Shown piece after piece: positions 9,848 to 20,413 of a stretch of 64,000 bases of DNA. Within the stretch, counting starts at the first letter, position 1. Each line of letters opens with the position of its first letter. The translations under genes and the position numbers were made by a program. The DNA is from Thalassomonas viridans (lineage in GTDB: Bacteria > Pseudomonadota > Gammaproteobacteria > Enterobacterales > Alteromonadaceae): contig NZ_CP059733.1 of NCBI RefSeq assembly GCF_000948985.2, positions 4,402,001-4,466,000 on the forward strand, given 5' to 3'. A model generated the notes under the pieces. That model saw only the letters and a program-made list of their open reading frames with translations, did no database searches and was not told where the DNA came from.

Positions 9848-10447
9848 ATGATCTTAAATCATATATGGGGGCTTTATGCTCATCCAAGAGAAGAATGGCA
9901 AACAATAGAAAAGCGTCATGAAAGCTTAATGTACAGCCTGGTACATATCTTGACAGTAGCGTTAATACCAAGCATATGCGGCTATTATGCGGCGGCGCAT
10001 ATCGGCTGGACCATAGGTGCCGGAGATCCGATAAAACTTACCCAAACAAGTGCGGCAGTGATGGCGGTGGCCATGTACTTTGCCCTGATAGCCGGCGTGT
10101 TCTGCCTGGCTTACTTAATTCACTGGATGGCAAAAACCTTTGATTCAACGCCTAACTTTACCCAGTCATTAGAGCTGGCAGCCTATACCGCCACCCCTTT
10201 ACTTATGGTCGGGGTTGTCGCTTTGGTACCCATACTTTGGGTCATGGTCCTGGCGGTGATGGTGGCCATGTGTTACTCGGTATACCTGTTATATTCCGGC
10301 GTACCTATCATGATGAATATCCCGGAAGAAAAAGGTTTTATTTATTCCAGCTCGGTGGTCACCTGTGGCCTGGTCATGCTGGTGGCTATGATGGCAACCA
10401 CAGTGATCTTATGGAGCATGGGCTTAGGTCCCCAGTACATGGCATAA
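9848..10447 (+). CDS. Yip1-family integral membrane protein
   Basis: 199 residues with five predicted membrane spans after a short cytoplasmic N-terminus (MILNHIWGLYAHPREEW). The opening motif, in which a small domain is followed by PxEEW before the first span, is typical of bacterial Yip1/YIP1-domain proteins, whose role is unknown. The ATG at 9848 is chosen because AGAGGAT lies 7 bases upstream; an in-frame ATG at 9812 is less conserved-looking. Followed by a strong terminator, so a single-gene unit convergent with purF. Confidence 0.85.
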   Translation: MILNHIWGLYAHPREEWQTIEKRHESLMYSLVHILTVALIPSICGYYAAAHIGWTIGAGDPIKLTQTSAAVMAVAMYFALIAGVFCLAYLIHWMAKTFDSTPNFTQSLELAAYTATPLLMVGVVALVPILWVMVLAVMVAMCYSVYLLYSGVPIMMNIPEEKGFIYSSSVVTCGLVMLVAMMATTVILWSMGLGPQYMA

Positions 10448-10469
10448 AGCCAACATTATCTGTAACAGC

Positions 10470-10497
10470 AAAAAAGGCACCTGAGGTGCCTTTTTTT
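10470..10497. terminator. Bidirectional terminator between yip1-like gene and purF
   Basis: Perfect stem ggcacc/ggtgcc (10476-10481 with 10485-10490) with an A-run before and a T-run after, so functional in both directions. Confidence 0.92.
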
Positions 10498-10577
10498 ATA
10501 CATGGAAGTCTAATCCTGCAATCATATGGATATGAAAGCGCAGGGTTAATGCCTCATTCTAGCTGTTAAAAGAGCCG

Positions 10578-12089
10578 TCAGGCGCCTTCATTGTGCATAT
10601 CGATAATACAGTCGGCATTTTTGTCAGAACGTTCCTTGGTATCATTGTTCCGCAAAGCATCGAGTCTTTCCAGGTAACCCTGATCTATGTCATTGGTAAT
10701 ATAGTTACCGTCAAAAACCGAAGTCTCAAACATTTTGATTTCCGGGTTGGCCAGGCCAACCGCGGCAACCAGGTCGTCAATGGACTGGAAAATCAGTTTA
10801 TCCGCACCCAGAAGTTCGCAGATATCATCGAGCTCACGGCCATGGGCAATAAGTTCATTGGCGCTGGGCATGTCTATGCCGTATACGTTCGGGAAACGTA
10901 TTTCCGGGGCGGCTGAGGCAAAATACACCTTTTTCGCACCGGCAGCCCGGGCCATTTCGATAATTTGCTCGGAGGTGGTACCGCGGACAATGGAGTCATC
11001 CACCAGCAGCACGTTTTTACCGACAAATTCAGCGCTGATGGCATTAAGCTTCTGGCGCACAGATTTCTTACGCTGCTCCTGCCCCGGCATAATAAAGGTA
11101 CGACCAATATAACGGTTTTTAACAAAGCCCTGGCGGTAAGGCAGGTCCAGCTGACGGGCGATTTCCAGGGCAATATCGCAGGAGGTTTCCGGGATAGGGA
11201 TCACCACGTCGATATCGAGATCGTCCCATTCACGGGCAATTTTTGCACCTAATTTTTTGCCCATTTCCACCCGGGAGGCATAAACCGAAATTTTATCTAT
11301 GGTAGAGTCCGGGCGGGAGAAGTAGACAAATTCAAAGATACAGGGGCTGTAAGTCGGGTTCTGCGCACATTGCTGGCTGTATAGCTGGCCGTCTTCACTG
11401 AAGAAAATGGTTTCACCCGGTGCAACATCCCGGACAAAGGTAAATTCACAGGCATCCAGGGCGACAGATTCTGAAGCCACCATGTACTCAACGCCTTTTT
11501 CCGTTTCCCGCTTACCGAACACCAGCGGGCGAATGCCGTTAGGGTCACGAAACGCCACCATACCGTGGCCGATGATCAAAGCCACAGTTGCATATGCGCC
11601 GCGCACCTTCTGATGGACATTGGCAACCGCAGAAAAAATATCGTCCGGGGTTAAATTGATACTGGTATTTTGCAGTTCGTGCGCCAGGATATTTAACAGC
11701 AACTCGGAATCCGAGGTGGTGTTTACATGACGGCGTGCTTCGGTATACAACCAGTCTTTTAACTCATTGGCATTGGTTAAATTACCATTGTGAGCTAAAG
11801 AAATACCAAAAGGAGAGTTTGCATAAAAGGGTTGTGCTTCAGATGAACTGGAAGTGCCGGCGGTCGGATAACGGATATGTCCTATGCCTATACTTCCCTG
11901 TAAGCGCATCATATGACGCGTATGAAAAACATCTTTAACCAGACCATTTGCTTTTCGTAATCTAAATGTATTGTCGCAAATGGTAACTATACCTGCTGCG
12001 TCCTGCCCCCGGTGCTGGAGCACCGTTAAACCATCATAGAGGGATTGAACAACAGTGCTTTTTCCGACAATGCCAACGATACCACACAT
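10578..12089 (-). CDS. purF: Amidophosphoribosyltransferase
   Basis: First committed step of purine synthesis: PRPP plus glutamine to phosphoribosylamine. The N-terminal nucleophile is Cys2 (MCGIVGIVG), with no propeptide, so this is the E. coli rather than the Bacillus class. The class II glutaminase domain contains HNGNLTN. The C-terminal PRTase domain carries the PRPP motif [13 protein letters not shown]. 503 residues, full length. Last gene of dedD-cvpA-purF, 25 bases after cvpA. I looked for a PurR operator upstream of the operon and did not see a clear one. Confidence 0.98.
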   Translation of the reverse strand: MCGIVGIVGKSTVVQSLYDGLTVLQHRGQDAAGIVTICDNTFRLRKANGLVKDVFHTRHMMRLQGSIGIGHIRYPTAGTSSSSEAQPFYANSPFGISLAHNGNLTNANELKDWLYTEARRHVNTTSDSELLLNILAHELQNTSINLTPDDIFSAVANVHQKVRGAYATVALIIGHGMVAFRDPNGIRPLVFGKRETEKGVEYMVASESVALDACEFTFVRDVAPGETIFFSEDGQLYSQQCAQNPTYSPCIFEFVYFSRPDSTIDKISVYASRVEMGKKLGAKIAREWDDLDIDVVIPIPETSCDIALEIARQLDLPYRQGFVKNRYIGRTFIMPGQEQRKKSVRQKLNAISAEFVGKNVLLVDDSIVRGTTSEQIIEMARAAGAKKVYFASAAPEIRFPNVYGIDMPSANELIAHGRELDDICELLGADKLIFQSIDDLVAAVGLANPEIKMFETSVFDGNYITNDIDQGYLERLDALRNNDTKERSDKNADCIIDMHNEGA

Positions 12090-12114
12090 GAACTATTTCT
12101 CCGCCAAAGCTTCG

Positions 12115-12597
12115 TTAAGTAAGAAAACTCGATGATTGTTTCAGATATTCAAAAAACCAGGCTATCACCAGTTTAAATTCCGGGATTAATTGCGAATCCG
12201 TCCACCAACCGGTGGTCGCTGCCGGGGTAAAGGCATCCATAAAAAATAACAGGGCGCTGACGATCAAAACCCCGCGAAGGGCCCCAAAAGCAAGCCCCAG
12301 TACCCTGTCGGTTCCCGACAAACCGGTTTTGCTAACCAGTTGTCCGATAAGGTAGTTGACCAGGGCGCCGAGGATCAGCGTAGTTATAAAGAGGATGGCG
12401 ATTGCGGCGGCATTTCGCAAGAAAGGATCTGAGATATTGGTTAATAAACTTGCCAGGTTCGCATAAAAGGTGCTGGCAACAAAGAAAGCCCCGATCCAAA
12501 TAATTAAGGATACCGCTTCTTTGACAAAGCCACGAACCAGACTAATTAATGTTGATATGCCAATCAACGCCAGGATGGCATAATCTATCCAAACCAT
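12115..12597 (-). CDS. cvpA: CvpA family inner-membrane protein
   Basis: 160 residues with four predicted membrane helices (beginning [19 protein letters not shown]). CvpA is named for a need in colicin V production and affects envelope stress tolerance; its biochemical function is unknown. Sits between dedD and purF, the conserved enterobacterial order, supporting the name. ATG at 12597. Confidence 0.94.
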   Translation of the reverse strand: MVWIDYAILALIGISTLISLVRGFVKEAVSLIIWIGAFFVASTFYANLASLLTNISDPFLRNAAAIAILFITTLILGALVNYLIGQLVSKTGLSGTDRVLGLAFGALRGVLIVSALLFFMDAFTPAATTGWWTDSQLIPEFKLVIAWFFEYLKQSSSFLT

Positions 12598-12674
12598 AAA
12601 TTAAGTTTTCTCATTGATTAGAGGCGCGCATTCTAACAGAAGCTAAGGCCACTTAGCTAACCTTTTATTGCCTT

Positions 12675-13322
12675 TTACTGTTTTGTTGGATAAAAACGCG
12701 CAAGTTTTCCCTGCACCTTAGTCAAACGCTTCAGCTCAGGTAACTTTTTCTCCAATGAGGTTTTATGTAACTCGGGACCGATAAAAACCTTGGTCAAAGT
12801 GCCTTTTTGGGTTTTGATCGGCTTGGTAAAAGCGGTATAACCGTTCTTCTTTAATTTGCTCAGCAGCTCATCGACATTTTTCTTATGGCGGAAACTGCCC
12901 AGCTGGATCACCCAGGCAACATCTACCTTGGCTTTAGCCGGCGGCTTGGCAACGATTTTTTCAGCCTTATCGGCAGGGGCTGTTTCCGCCTTGGCAAAAT
13001 CATCTTTTGCCGGCAGCGGCACGGCCTTGATACCGTCGCCACCATCAGGAGTCTCCTGCCCGGCTTGTTCGCTGTTTCCTGCGGCAGGCATATCATCCAG
13101 GGCCGTTTCATTGGACAAGGGCGCCTCGGCCGGTTTATTCAGCTTTTCCCGGGGAAAACGTTTGATCTCCTGCTCCCCTTTAAAAGCCGGTGCCTGAGGG
13201 ATCGCTTCAAAATCGGCCTGGTAGGATTTTTTCTCGCCATCAAGCAGATCTGGCAAAAAGATAATGATCGCCGCAGCAACGATAACGGTTCCAACTAAAC
13301 GATTTTGAAAGGGTGTTGACAA
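12675..13322 (-). CDS. dedD: DedD-like SPOR-domain cell division protein
   Basis: Inner-membrane protein: a short cytoplasmic N-terminus, one membrane span at about residues 8-25 (LVGTVIVAAAIIIFLPDLL), a long low-complexity periplasmic linker rich in Pro/Ala/Glu/Lys, and a C-terminal SPOR domain (VAWVIQLGSFRHKKNVDEL) that binds denuded septal peptidoglycan. The start is a TTG at 13322 with GGAG upstream on the minus strand. Located between folC (9 bp away) and cvpA. Confidence 0.92.
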   Translation of the reverse strand: MSTPFQNRLVGTVIVAAAIIIFLPDLLDGEKKSYQADFEAIPQAPAFKGEQEIKRFPREKLNKPAEAPLSNETALDDMPAAGNSEQAGQETPDGGDGIKAVPLPAKDDFAKAETAPADKAEKIVAKPPAKAKVDVAWVIQLGSFRHKKNVDELLSKLKKNGYTAFTKPIKTQKGTLTKVFIGPELHKTSLEKKLPELKRLTKVQGKLARFYPTKQ

Positions 13323-13331
13323 GGGAAACTC

Positions 13332-14627
13332 CTAAACTAACAAACGTCTGATCTCGGCAACGGTAAAGAAAGAACCGAAAACCAGTATCAAATCAGTTGC
13401 TTTTGCATTATTACACGCCATTTTAAATGCCTGGGTGACATTGTCAAAACAATTGATGTTTTCTTGCTCCGGCGGTAAAACCCGGGCAATTTCCTGCGCC
13501 TTGGCCGCGCGAGGGCCGTCAAGCGTGCCCAGATACCAGGCATCTATGTCTTCTGCTAAAGGCTTCAGGGTATTGCTGATGTCTTTATCCGCCAGCATGC
13601 CCACCACGGCAAAAACCCGACGGTAATTCTCCTGCCGGCGCTTTTGGGCAAGCACCCCGGCAAGATAACGTGCAGCCTGGGGATTATGGCCGACATCCAG
13701 CATAATATCACTTTGCAGATGAAACATTTCGGTGCGCCCCGGTACCCGGGTTTGCCGGATCAGGCCGTTAACCAGCTCGCCGCTGAGTTCCACCTCAAGC
13801 AAAGCCAATACCATTAACGCGGTGGCGACATTATCCTGAGGAATAGACGGCAGCTTGAGCTCAGGTAAAAGCGTTTGTCCGCAGCGCCATTGCCAGTTGA
13901 TGCCATCCCCCTGCCCTGCCGTATTCCCTGCACCGGAAACAAAAAAGTCCCGTTCCCGCAGATACATCTCAGCCTCAAGGGAGTTGCCGTGATCAAGCAA
14001 AGATTGCGGCGGATTTTTATCCCCCACCACAACCGGAGTGTTTGCCCGCATGATACCGGCTTTTTCATAGCCGATGGCCTCTCGGGTATCCCCTAAAAAG
14101 GCCTGGTGATCTAAATCTATGGTTGTGATCACCGCAATATCGGCATCGATAGTATTGGTGGCGTCCAGGCGTCCGCCAAGCCCCACTTCCAGGATAATCA
14201 CGTCCGGTTTGCGTGCCATCAGCACCAGAAAAGCCGCCAGGGTTGTAAATTCGTAATAACTCAGGGAAATATCCCCCCTGGCCTGCTCTATCTCAACAAA
14301 AGCGCAGATAAACGCCTGATCGTCGCAATCCTGTCTGTTAATCCGCAAACGTTCGTTAAAGCGCTCGATATGGGGGGAAGAATATACGGCAACGGATTTC
14401 CCCTGGCCAAGCAAGGCATTTTCGAGAAACGCACAAGTGGTGCCTTTGCCGTTGGTGCCGGCAACCGTGATCACTTTGGCAAAATCAAAGCGGATGTCAA
14501 GGCGCGTCGCCACCTGGCCGATACGGGCCAAACCCAGGTCAATTTCCTGGTTATGCAGGTGCTCTAAATAACAAAGCCACTCTTGAAGGCTGCTATGCAA
14601 AGAGTGGCTTGGAGTATGTTGTGACAT
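13332..14627 (-). CDS. folC: Bifunctional folylpolyglutamate/dihydrofolate synthase
   Basis: Mur-ligase-like enzyme that joins Glu to dihydropteroate and extends the polyglutamate tail of folates. The ATP-binding loop TVAGTNGKGTTCAF lies near residues 55-68, and the family motif LEVGLGGRLDATN follows. 431 residues, normal length. It starts 5 bases after accD ends, so accD-folC-dedD are probably cotranscribed. Confidence 0.97.
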   Translation of the reverse strand: MSQHTPSHSLHSSLQEWLCYLEHLHNQEIDLGLARIGQVATRLDIRFDFAKVITVAGTNGKGTTCAFLENALLGQGKSVAVYSSPHIERFNERLRINRQDCDDQAFICAFVEIEQARGDISLSYYEFTTLAAFLVLMARKPDVIILEVGLGGRLDATNTIDADIAVITTIDLDHQAFLGDTREAIGYEKAGIMRANTPVVVGDKNPPQSLLDHGNSLEAEMYLRERDFFVSGAGNTAGQGDGINWQWRCGQTLLPELKLPSIPQDNVATALMVLALLEVELSGELVNGLIRQTRVPGRTEMFHLQSDIMLDVGHNPQAARYLAGVLAQKRRQENYRRVFAVVGMLADKDISNTLKPLAEDIDAWYLGTLDGPRAAKAQEIARVLPPEQENINCFDNVTQAFKMACNNAKATDLILVFGSFFTVAEIRRLLV

Positions 14628-14632
14628 AAAAA

Positions 14633-15490
14633 TTATTGAACTGGGCTCGTGTGCCCCATAAACTTACCTAACAGGCGTGCTAAGGTATCACGCATTTCGC
14701 GGCGGTCAACAATTAAATCAATCGCCCCCTTTTCCAGTAAGAATTCACTGCGCTGGAAACCTTCCGGCAGCTTTTCCCGTACCGTTTGCTCGATAACCCG
14801 CGGGCCGGCAAAACCGATCAGGGCTTTAGGCTCGGCAACATTGATATCCCCTAACATGGCCAAACTGGCAGAAACGCCACCCATGGTGGGATCGGTTAAT
14901 ACCGAGACATACGGCAGGCCCTTCTCGCTCATTTTCGCTAAAGCGGCGCTGGTTTTCGCCATCTGCATCAGGGAGAACAGGGCTTCCTGCATACGGGCGC
15001 CGCCACTGGCGGAGAAACAGACAAACGGCAGGTTATGCTCCAGGCAGTACTCCACGCCTTTGACAAAACGCGCGCCGACCACAGAAGCCATGGAACCGCC
15101 CAAAAATGAAAATTCAAAGGCCGCGGCAACAATAGGCATACCGTGCAGTTCGCCTTTCATCACCACCAGGGCGTCTTTTTCACCGGTATTTTTTTGCGCC
15201 GAGCTCAACCTGTCTTTATAACGCTTGGAATCCTTAAATTTTAAGATATCCTGCGCTTCAAGATCTTCACCGAGTTCCAGGCGCTCTCCCTGATCCAGGA
15301 AAGCATCAATGCGGTTGCGGGCGCTGATGCGCATATGGTGATCGCATTTAGGACATACCGACATCTGCCGGTCTAATTCAACTTTATACAGCACGGCATT
15401 ACAGGAGTCACACTTGCTCCAAACACCTTCGGGAATATTGCGCTTTTGTGTCGCTTTCGCTTTCGGGAGAATTTTTTCTATCCAGCTCAT
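14633..15490 (-). CDS. accD: Acetyl-CoA carboxylase carboxyltransferase subunit beta
   Basis: Beta half of the carboxyltransferase that makes malonyl-CoA for fatty acid synthesis, partner of AccA. The N-terminal zinc finger has Cys27, Cys30, Cys46 and Cys49. The crotonase-type core includes [18 protein letters not shown] and [11 protein letters not shown]. 285 residues. It precedes folC as in many gammaproteobacteria; truA lies 170 bases upstream. Confidence 0.98.
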   Translation of the reverse strand: MSWIEKILPKAKATQKRNIPEGVWSKCDSCNAVLYKVELDRQMSVCPKCDHHMRISARNRIDAFLDQGERLELGEDLEAQDILKFKDSKRYKDRLSSAQKNTGEKDALVVMKGELHGMPIVAAAFEFSFLGGSMASVVGARFVKGVEYCLEHNLPFVCFSASGGARMQEALFSLMQMAKTSAALAKMSEKGLPYVSVLTDPTMGGVSASLAMLGDINVAEPKALIGFAGPRVIEQTVREKLPEGFQRSEFLLEKGAIDLIVDRREMRDTLARLLGKFMGHTSPVQ

Positions 15491-15663
15491 AATTTAATTT
15501 TTTGCCTGTTGCAACGAAAAAAAGTGTCGACGTTTTGCTGAAATAATGTCCAACGAGCGTCTTTTAATTAATAAAAACAAATATAACCGAGAATTAAACC
15601 ATAGTTTAACGTAAGTTACCTATAAAAAACTGGTCTGTGTTGTATTTTATTTTCATATAGACA

Positions 15664-16446
15664 TCATATGAAAAACAGCGGCCCGGGACTGGTTTTCGGC
15701 AACTCGAAATCTTCCGGATAATCTACCTCAACAAAATACAGGCCACCGGATGGTGCCGTAATCCCGGCGACACAGCGGTTTTTCGCTTCAAGCACCTCTT
15801 TTATCCAGCTCACCGGCTCTAATCCCTGGCCTACCCGCATCAGGCTGCCGGCAATATTTCTCACCATATGATGCAAGAAAGCATTGCCCTTAATATCGAT
15901 CACTATATATTGCCCATGCCGAGAGACATTACAGTGATGCAGGGTTCTGTTGGGTGAATGGGACTGGCAATGCACGGTGCGAAACGAGGTAAAGTCGTGA
16001 CGGCCGATAAGGTACTGGGCAGCCTGGTGCATCAGGCCTTCATCCAGCGGGTGGTGGCAAAAACTCAGGCCCTTACTCATAATCGCCGGACGAAACTCGC
16101 CGTTATCTATGATATAACGGTAGCGCCTGGCAGTGGCGCTAAAGCGCGCATGGAACTCATCGCTGACGGCCCGTACCCATTTAACGGCAATATCTTTCGG
16201 TAGCTTGGTATTCACACCTAATGTCCAGGCAACATCCTTACGGACTTTATGGGTGTCAAAATGCACCACCTGGTTAGTGGCATTTACCCCGGTATCGGTG
16301 CGCCCGGCACAAACCACTTCTATAGGCTCATCCGCGATTTTTGATAATGCGGTTTCTAATGACTCCTGAACACTGATAAAATCGTTCTGGCGCTGCCAGC
16401 CGTAATAATTTTTACCATCGTATTCAACCCCTAAAGCATATCGCAT
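15664..16446 (-). CDS. truA: tRNA pseudouridine(38-40) synthase TruA
   Basis: Converts uridines 38-40 of the anticodon stem-loop to pseudouridine. Catalytic Asp51 in [11 protein letters not shown]; other family segments are [14 protein letters not shown] and the C-terminal [13 protein letters not shown]. The ATG at 16446 has GGAGGTTA directly upstream, so I prefer it over the in-frame ATG at 16458. 260 residues. Lies between fimV and accD in the conserved cluster. Confidence 0.96.
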   Translation of the reverse strand: MRYALGVEYDGKNYYGWQRQNDFISVQESLETALSKIADEPIEVVCAGRTDTGVNATNQVVHFDTHKVRKDVAWTLGVNTKLPKDIAVKWVRAVSDEFHARFSATARRYRYIIDNGEFRPAIMSKGLSFCHHPLDEGLMHQAAQYLIGRHDFTSFRTVHCQSHSPNRTLHHCNVSRHGQYIVIDIKGNAFLHHMVRNIAGSLMRVGQGLEPVSWIKEVLEAKNRCVAGITAPSGGLYFVEVDYPEDFELPKTSPGPLFFI

Positions 16447-16606
16447 ATTAACCTCCACTGCTGCGGTGGCGCATTATCCATTATTTTACGCCGCAATGCC
16501 AAGCGTCATGGCTTATTTAACCTTAAAAATCTGCTTTAGCTGCCCGTCATATCAACAGCGCCCTTTAGCTGTACCGCCCGGCAAAATGCTTCGCTGTCCC
16601 GGAAAT

Positions 16607-16634
16607 AAAAAATCCGCCTCAAAGGCGGATTTTT
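16607..16634 (-). terminator. Terminator after fimV
   Basis: Stem aaaaatccgcc/ggcggattttt with a short loop (16607-16634), T-run on both strands. Lies 43 bases after the fimV stop on the minus strand. Confidence 0.85.
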
Positions 16635-16676
16635 CAATCTTTATCATCCTCTCTCACCAAGAGAGGTAAAAGGCAA

Positions 16677-19600
16677 TCAATTCAAGTCTTTTAACAGCTC
16701 CTCAGCGGCCTGTTTTTGCTGGTCATCGCCATCGCTGAGCACGTCCTGCAATATCACCTGGGCGTTTTCCATATCGCCTATTTCAATATACACCTTGGCC
16801 AGGTCCAGTTTAGCCGTGATGGCGTTACTTTCATCGTCAACATCTACACCGTCGCCTTCGGCAGCAAATTCCGGAAACTCATCAAAACCGACATCGATAT
16901 TGGTTTTTTCATAAGGCTCCTCATCAGAGACCTCTTCCTGAGTCTGGGACAATAAACTGTCCACGGAAACAAAATCCTCACCGGCATCCGCTGGCTGCTC
17001 AGCGGCGTTCTCTTCTTCCTGGCTTTGCGGCGGCAGTTCAAGTTCGTCGCCGATATCTAAGTCATCACCTATATCCAGCTCATCACCCAGATCATCGGTT
17101 AATATCTCATCACCTTGTTCATCACCGGCAGCTCCCGTCAATTCCTCCGCCAAGTCCGGAACATCGGGAGACAAGGCCGACTCTTCCTCAATATTGGCCA
17201 GCAGCTCGTCGAAATCTAAATTATTAAGCTCTTTAATATCATCGATTTCTGACGCTTCCGCCACCTGTTTTTTCGGGTCGGGCTCATCACTGAGCAAGTC
17301 CGCCAAAATATTTTCATCGGTAAAATCAGGGGTGATCTCATCAAGCTTTTCCACGCTTTTATCTGCAAGCGTTTCTCCTTCAGCCCCATCATCTTCGCTT
17401 AATAACTGGGACAAGGCCGCTTCATCAAGCTCATTTTCAAACGCCGCCGAAAGTTCATCGCCTCCTTCGCTTTGGGCAATCTCATCAAGGAGTTCGTCCG
17501 AGATGTCTTCATCCAGGATATCATCGCCAATATCCAGATCATCTTCTGTGATTGAAGGTTCGCTTTCTACATCCTGTAAAATAGCATCGAGATCAAGTTC
17601 ACTGGTTAAACTGTCATCCTGCACATCCGGCTCTGTCAGTTCATCAGCCACTTCGGCTTGCGGGAGATTTTCACTATCGTCTGCCTGGCTGCTTTCCTGC
17701 CCGGTTTCTTCAACACCTGCTTCCGTGTCCTTTTTGCCTGTGATATCGCTAAAGTCCATCGACAGGAAAGGAGCAACATATTCTTCGGTGAAGCTTTCTA
17801 TTTTCGCCCGTGTTTCTGCATCTGTGGCGGCTAAGTCTTGCTCCTCAGCCTCTTCTAGCTGAGAATCTGCCGCTACGTCTTGCAGGACGTCATCGATATT
17901 AACCTCATCGTTCCCCTGATTCTGGATATCCCCCAGCAGGGCATCGATATCGTCGGGATCTGTGACTTCGACATCAGCAGCTGCCGCGGCTTCAGGAGCC
18001 GGGGCTGCCGCCTCCAGCAAGGCGTCAATATCATCCGGGTCGGTAACATCCGCCCCTTCCGGAATTTCTTTCGCGGCTTCTGGAGCCGGGGCTGCCGCCT
18101 CCAGCAAGGCGTCAATATCATCCGGGTCGGTAACGTCCGCTCCTTCCGGAATTTCTTTCGCGGCTTCAGGAGCCGGGGCCGCCGCTTCCAGCAGGGCGTC
18201 AATGTCATCCGGATCGGTAACGTCCGCCCCTTCCGGAATTTCTTTCGCGGCTTCAGGAGCCGGGGCCGCCGCTTCCAGCAGGGCGTCAATGTCATCCGGA
18301 TCGGTAACGTCCGCCCCTTCCGGAATTTCTTTCACGGCTTCAGGAGCCGGGGCCGCCGCTTCCAGCAGGGCGTCAATATCATCCGGGTCGGTAACGTCCG
18401 CCCCTTCGGGGATTTCTTTCACGGCTTCCGGAGCTGGTGCTGCAGCTTCCAGCAGGGCATCAATATCATCCGGGTCGGTAACATCCGCCCCTTCAGGAAT
18501 TTCTTTCGCGGCTTCAGGAGCCGGGGCCGCCGCTTCCAGCAGGGCGTCAATATCATCGGGGTCGGTAACGTCCGCCCCTTCCGGAATTTCTTTTGCAGCT
18601 TCCGGAACCGGGGCTGCAGGTTCAGGCTCTGCCGCAGCCTCTAACAAGGCATCGATATCATCAGGATCAGAAACTACCGTATCCTTATCCGCCGCCTCTA
18701 ATAAAGCATCAATATCGTCGGGGTCGGTAACCTCTTCTGATGCTTCGGCGCCGGCTTGCTCTTCGGCTACTTCTTCAATTTCATCATCGCTATCGCCACC
18801 GGATAACAGGGCATCCAGATCCCCCTGACCCAATTCGCCGCCAGGCAGCTCTTCCGGTTTTTCTTCTTCGGCGCTTTCACCTTCATCCAGGCCGGACAAT
18901 AAATCATCCAAATCTCCCTGATCCAGCTCGCCACTGGGTAATGCTTCAGAATTTTCTTCTTCCGCGCTTTCATCTTCATCCAGGCCGGATAATAAATCGT
19001 CTAAATCCCCCTGTCCCAGCTCACCGCCTTCCAGCAATTCACCTTCATCATCAGAAAACTCAACTTCTTCAGCTGACTCTCCTGAATCTAAGTCCAGGGA
19101 AATATCTTCCAGGTCATCCAGATCATCTAAGTCGTCAAGTTCGTCATCCAGATGGATAACATCATCATCCAATAGCTCATCACTGCCCAGATCATCCAGA
19201 TCATCGGCAAACAGATCATCATCGCTTTCTGCCAAATCGATCGACAGCTCGTCATCAAGAGATAATTCGTTATCTAACGTCAGCTCCTGGGCCGGCTCCT
19301 CGGCGGCAGCTGCTGCTTCCGGCTGCGCCTCTTCGGTTTCAGCCGCTTTCGCTTTCTTGGCCTTGGCCGGTTTTTCACCGGCCTCTGCCGGCTCGGCTTT
19401 ACGCCGTTTTAAAAACAGATAAGCGCCGCCAAGCAATAGTGTCGCCGGCACGGTTGAACCTAATGCGATCAACAAGTAGTTGTTCAGTGAACTTTTCCGC
19501 TCGGCTTCCGCCTGGGCAAGGCGATCCCGCTCTGCCGCCAGGGCATACATTTCCTGCTGCAGCTTAAGGATATCATCCATCTGGGGCTTGATTTCTTCAC

Positions 19601-20228
19601 TTTTGGCAACTTCCTGCTGCATCAGCACCAGCTGCTCGTTAAACACCGCCAGCTTAGCTCTTAATTCTTCGTTTTCCTTTAAAATCGCCTGCAGGCCATC
19701 GATAGAATCGGCAACATCCCTTTGGATCACTTTCAACTTTTGCTGCTGGGAATCGCCGTAGGTTTGCAACTGATCATTAATTTCGGATTTGGCCGCTTCC
19801 AGGTCTTTTTTCTTAACCGCCTGCTCATCAGGTTTTTGGCTGCTTTTACTCCAGGCCTGTATCGCCTGTTCAACTAACTGTTGGGCCGCCGATTTGTTGA
19901 TGCGCGCCATTTCGTCATAGGCAGGGATCGAAAGCAGCTGGCCTTCAACCAGGTGATTGATATTATTTTCGGCAAACGCCTGGGGATTGGCCCGGTACAG
20001 GGCCTGCATAACCTGATAAATGGATAAACCGGGATCCGGACGCACCTGGGTGGCGATACCCCATAAAGTGTCTTGCCCCGTGATAGGGCCATAACGGCCA
20101 TAAGGAAAAGGATCGGTACTTTTAGGTCCCCGAATCTGTATACCGGTTTCCTGAAAAGCATAAACCGGCATACTCACCATACCAACAAAAAGAACCTGCC
20201 ACAGGCACAGGCTTAACCATCGTTGCAT
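16677..20228 (-). CDS. fimV: FimV-type cell-pole/peptidoglycan-binding protein, highly acidic and repetitive
   Basis: Polar landmark protein linked to type IV pilus assembly and twitching. Order of parts in 1183 residues: signal peptide ending PVYA (about 24), LysM-like domain (about 50-102, DTLWGIATQVRPDPGLSIYQ), coiled coil (about 115-245), one membrane helix (251-273), a basic Lys/Ala stretch, then a very acidic cytoplasmic region, and a C-terminal TPR-like FimV domain (LDLAKVYIEIGDMENAQVIL). The acidic part has three copies of a GDLDDLLSG motif and ten copies of DPDDIDALL. Located between asd and truA, as for fimV in Pseudomonas and Shewanella. Confidence 0.94.
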   Translation of the reverse strand: MQRWLSLCLWQVLFVGMVSMPVYAFQETGIQIRGPKSTDPFPYGRYGPITGQDTLWGIATQVRPDPGLSIYQVMQALYRANPQAFAENNINHLVEGQLLSIPAYDEMARINKSAAQQLVEQAIQAWSKSSQKPDEQAVKKKDLEAAKSEINDQLQTYGDSQQQKLKVIQRDVADSIDGLQAILKENEELRAKLAVFNEQLVLMQQEVAKSEEIKPQMDDILKLQQEMYALAAERDRLAQAEAERKSSLNNYLLIALGSTVPATLLLGGAYLFLKRRKAEPAEAGEKPAKAKKAKAAETEEAQPEAAAAAEEPAQELTLDNELSLDDELSIDLAESDDDLFADDLDDLGSDELLDDDVIHLDDELDDLDDLDDLEDISLDLDSGESAEEVEFSDDEGELLEGGELGQGDLDDLLSGLDEDESAEEENSEALPSGELDQGDLDDLLSGLDEGESAEEEKPEELPGGELGQGDLDALLSGGDSDDEIEEVAEEQAGAEASEEVTDPDDIDALLEAADKDTVVSDPDDIDALLEAAAEPEPAAPVPEAAKEIPEGADVTDPDDIDALLEAAAPAPEAAKEIPEGADVTDPDDIDALLEAAAPAPEAVKEIPEGADVTDPDDIDALLEAAAPAPEAVKEIPEGADVTDPDDIDALLEAAAPAPEAAKEIPEGADVTDPDDIDALLEAAAPAPEAAKEIPEGADVTDPDDIDALLEAAAPAPEAAKEIPEGADVTDPDDIDALLEAAAPAPEAAAAADVEVTDPDDIDALLGDIQNQGNDEVNIDDVLQDVAADSQLEEAEEQDLAATDAETRAKIESFTEEYVAPFLSMDFSDITGKKDTEAGVEETGQESSQADDSENLPQAEVADELTEPDVQDDSLTSELDLDAILQDVESEPSITEDDLDIGDDILDEDISDELLDEIAQSEGGDELSAAFENELDEAALSQLLSEDDGAEGETLADKSVEKLDEITPDFTDENILADLLSDEPDPKKQVAEASEIDDIKELNNLDFDELLANIEEESALSPDVPDLAEELTGAAGDEQGDEILTDDLGDELDIGDDLDIGDELELPPQSQEEENAAEQPADAGEDFVSVDSLLSQTQEEVSDEEPYEKTNIDVGFDEFPEFAAEGDGVDVDDESNAITAKLDLAKVYIEIGDMENAQVILQDVLSDGDDQQKQAAEELLKDLN
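17936..18736 (-). repeat. 87-bp coding tandem repeats in fimV
   Basis: About seven near-identical 87-base (29-residue) units, roughly 17,995-18,605, encode EGADVTDPDDIDALLEAAA plus a PAPEA-x-KEI linker; three more divergent DPDDIDALL copies flank them. Adjacent copies differ at only a few bases, mostly silent (and A/V in EAAK/EAVK), which fits recent expansion and probable length variation between strains. Confidence 0.95.
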
Positions 20229-20337
20229 CTAGAATTTCCTAGTTATCATCATTTTTATCGCCAACAGATTGGCACTTCTTAGACCAATATAATAAAGCAA
20301 AGTTTGTTCCAAGTACTAATAACTATTAATATAAACC

Positions 20338-20371
20338 AGAAACTAACCATGATCTATAACGGCTAGTTTCT
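20338..20371 (-). terminator. Possible weak terminator between asd and fimV
   Basis: Inverted repeat agaaacta (20338-20345) with tagtttct (20364-20371), 18-base loop, just after the asd stop on the minus strand. The following T-tract is poor, so read-through into fimV is likely. Confidence 0.3.
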
Positions 20372-20413
20372 GATTTACTTTAGGAAATCCCCCGTTTATC
20401 CTCGGTGAACAAC

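Noticed and set aside
12598..12674. PurR operator before cvpA-purF
   Set aside because: I compared the spacer with the ACGCAAACG-type site and found no convincing match.
17880..18828. Long open frames antisense to the fimV repeats
   Set aside because: Periodicity of the repeats keeps other frames open; no ribosome sites and low-complexity products.
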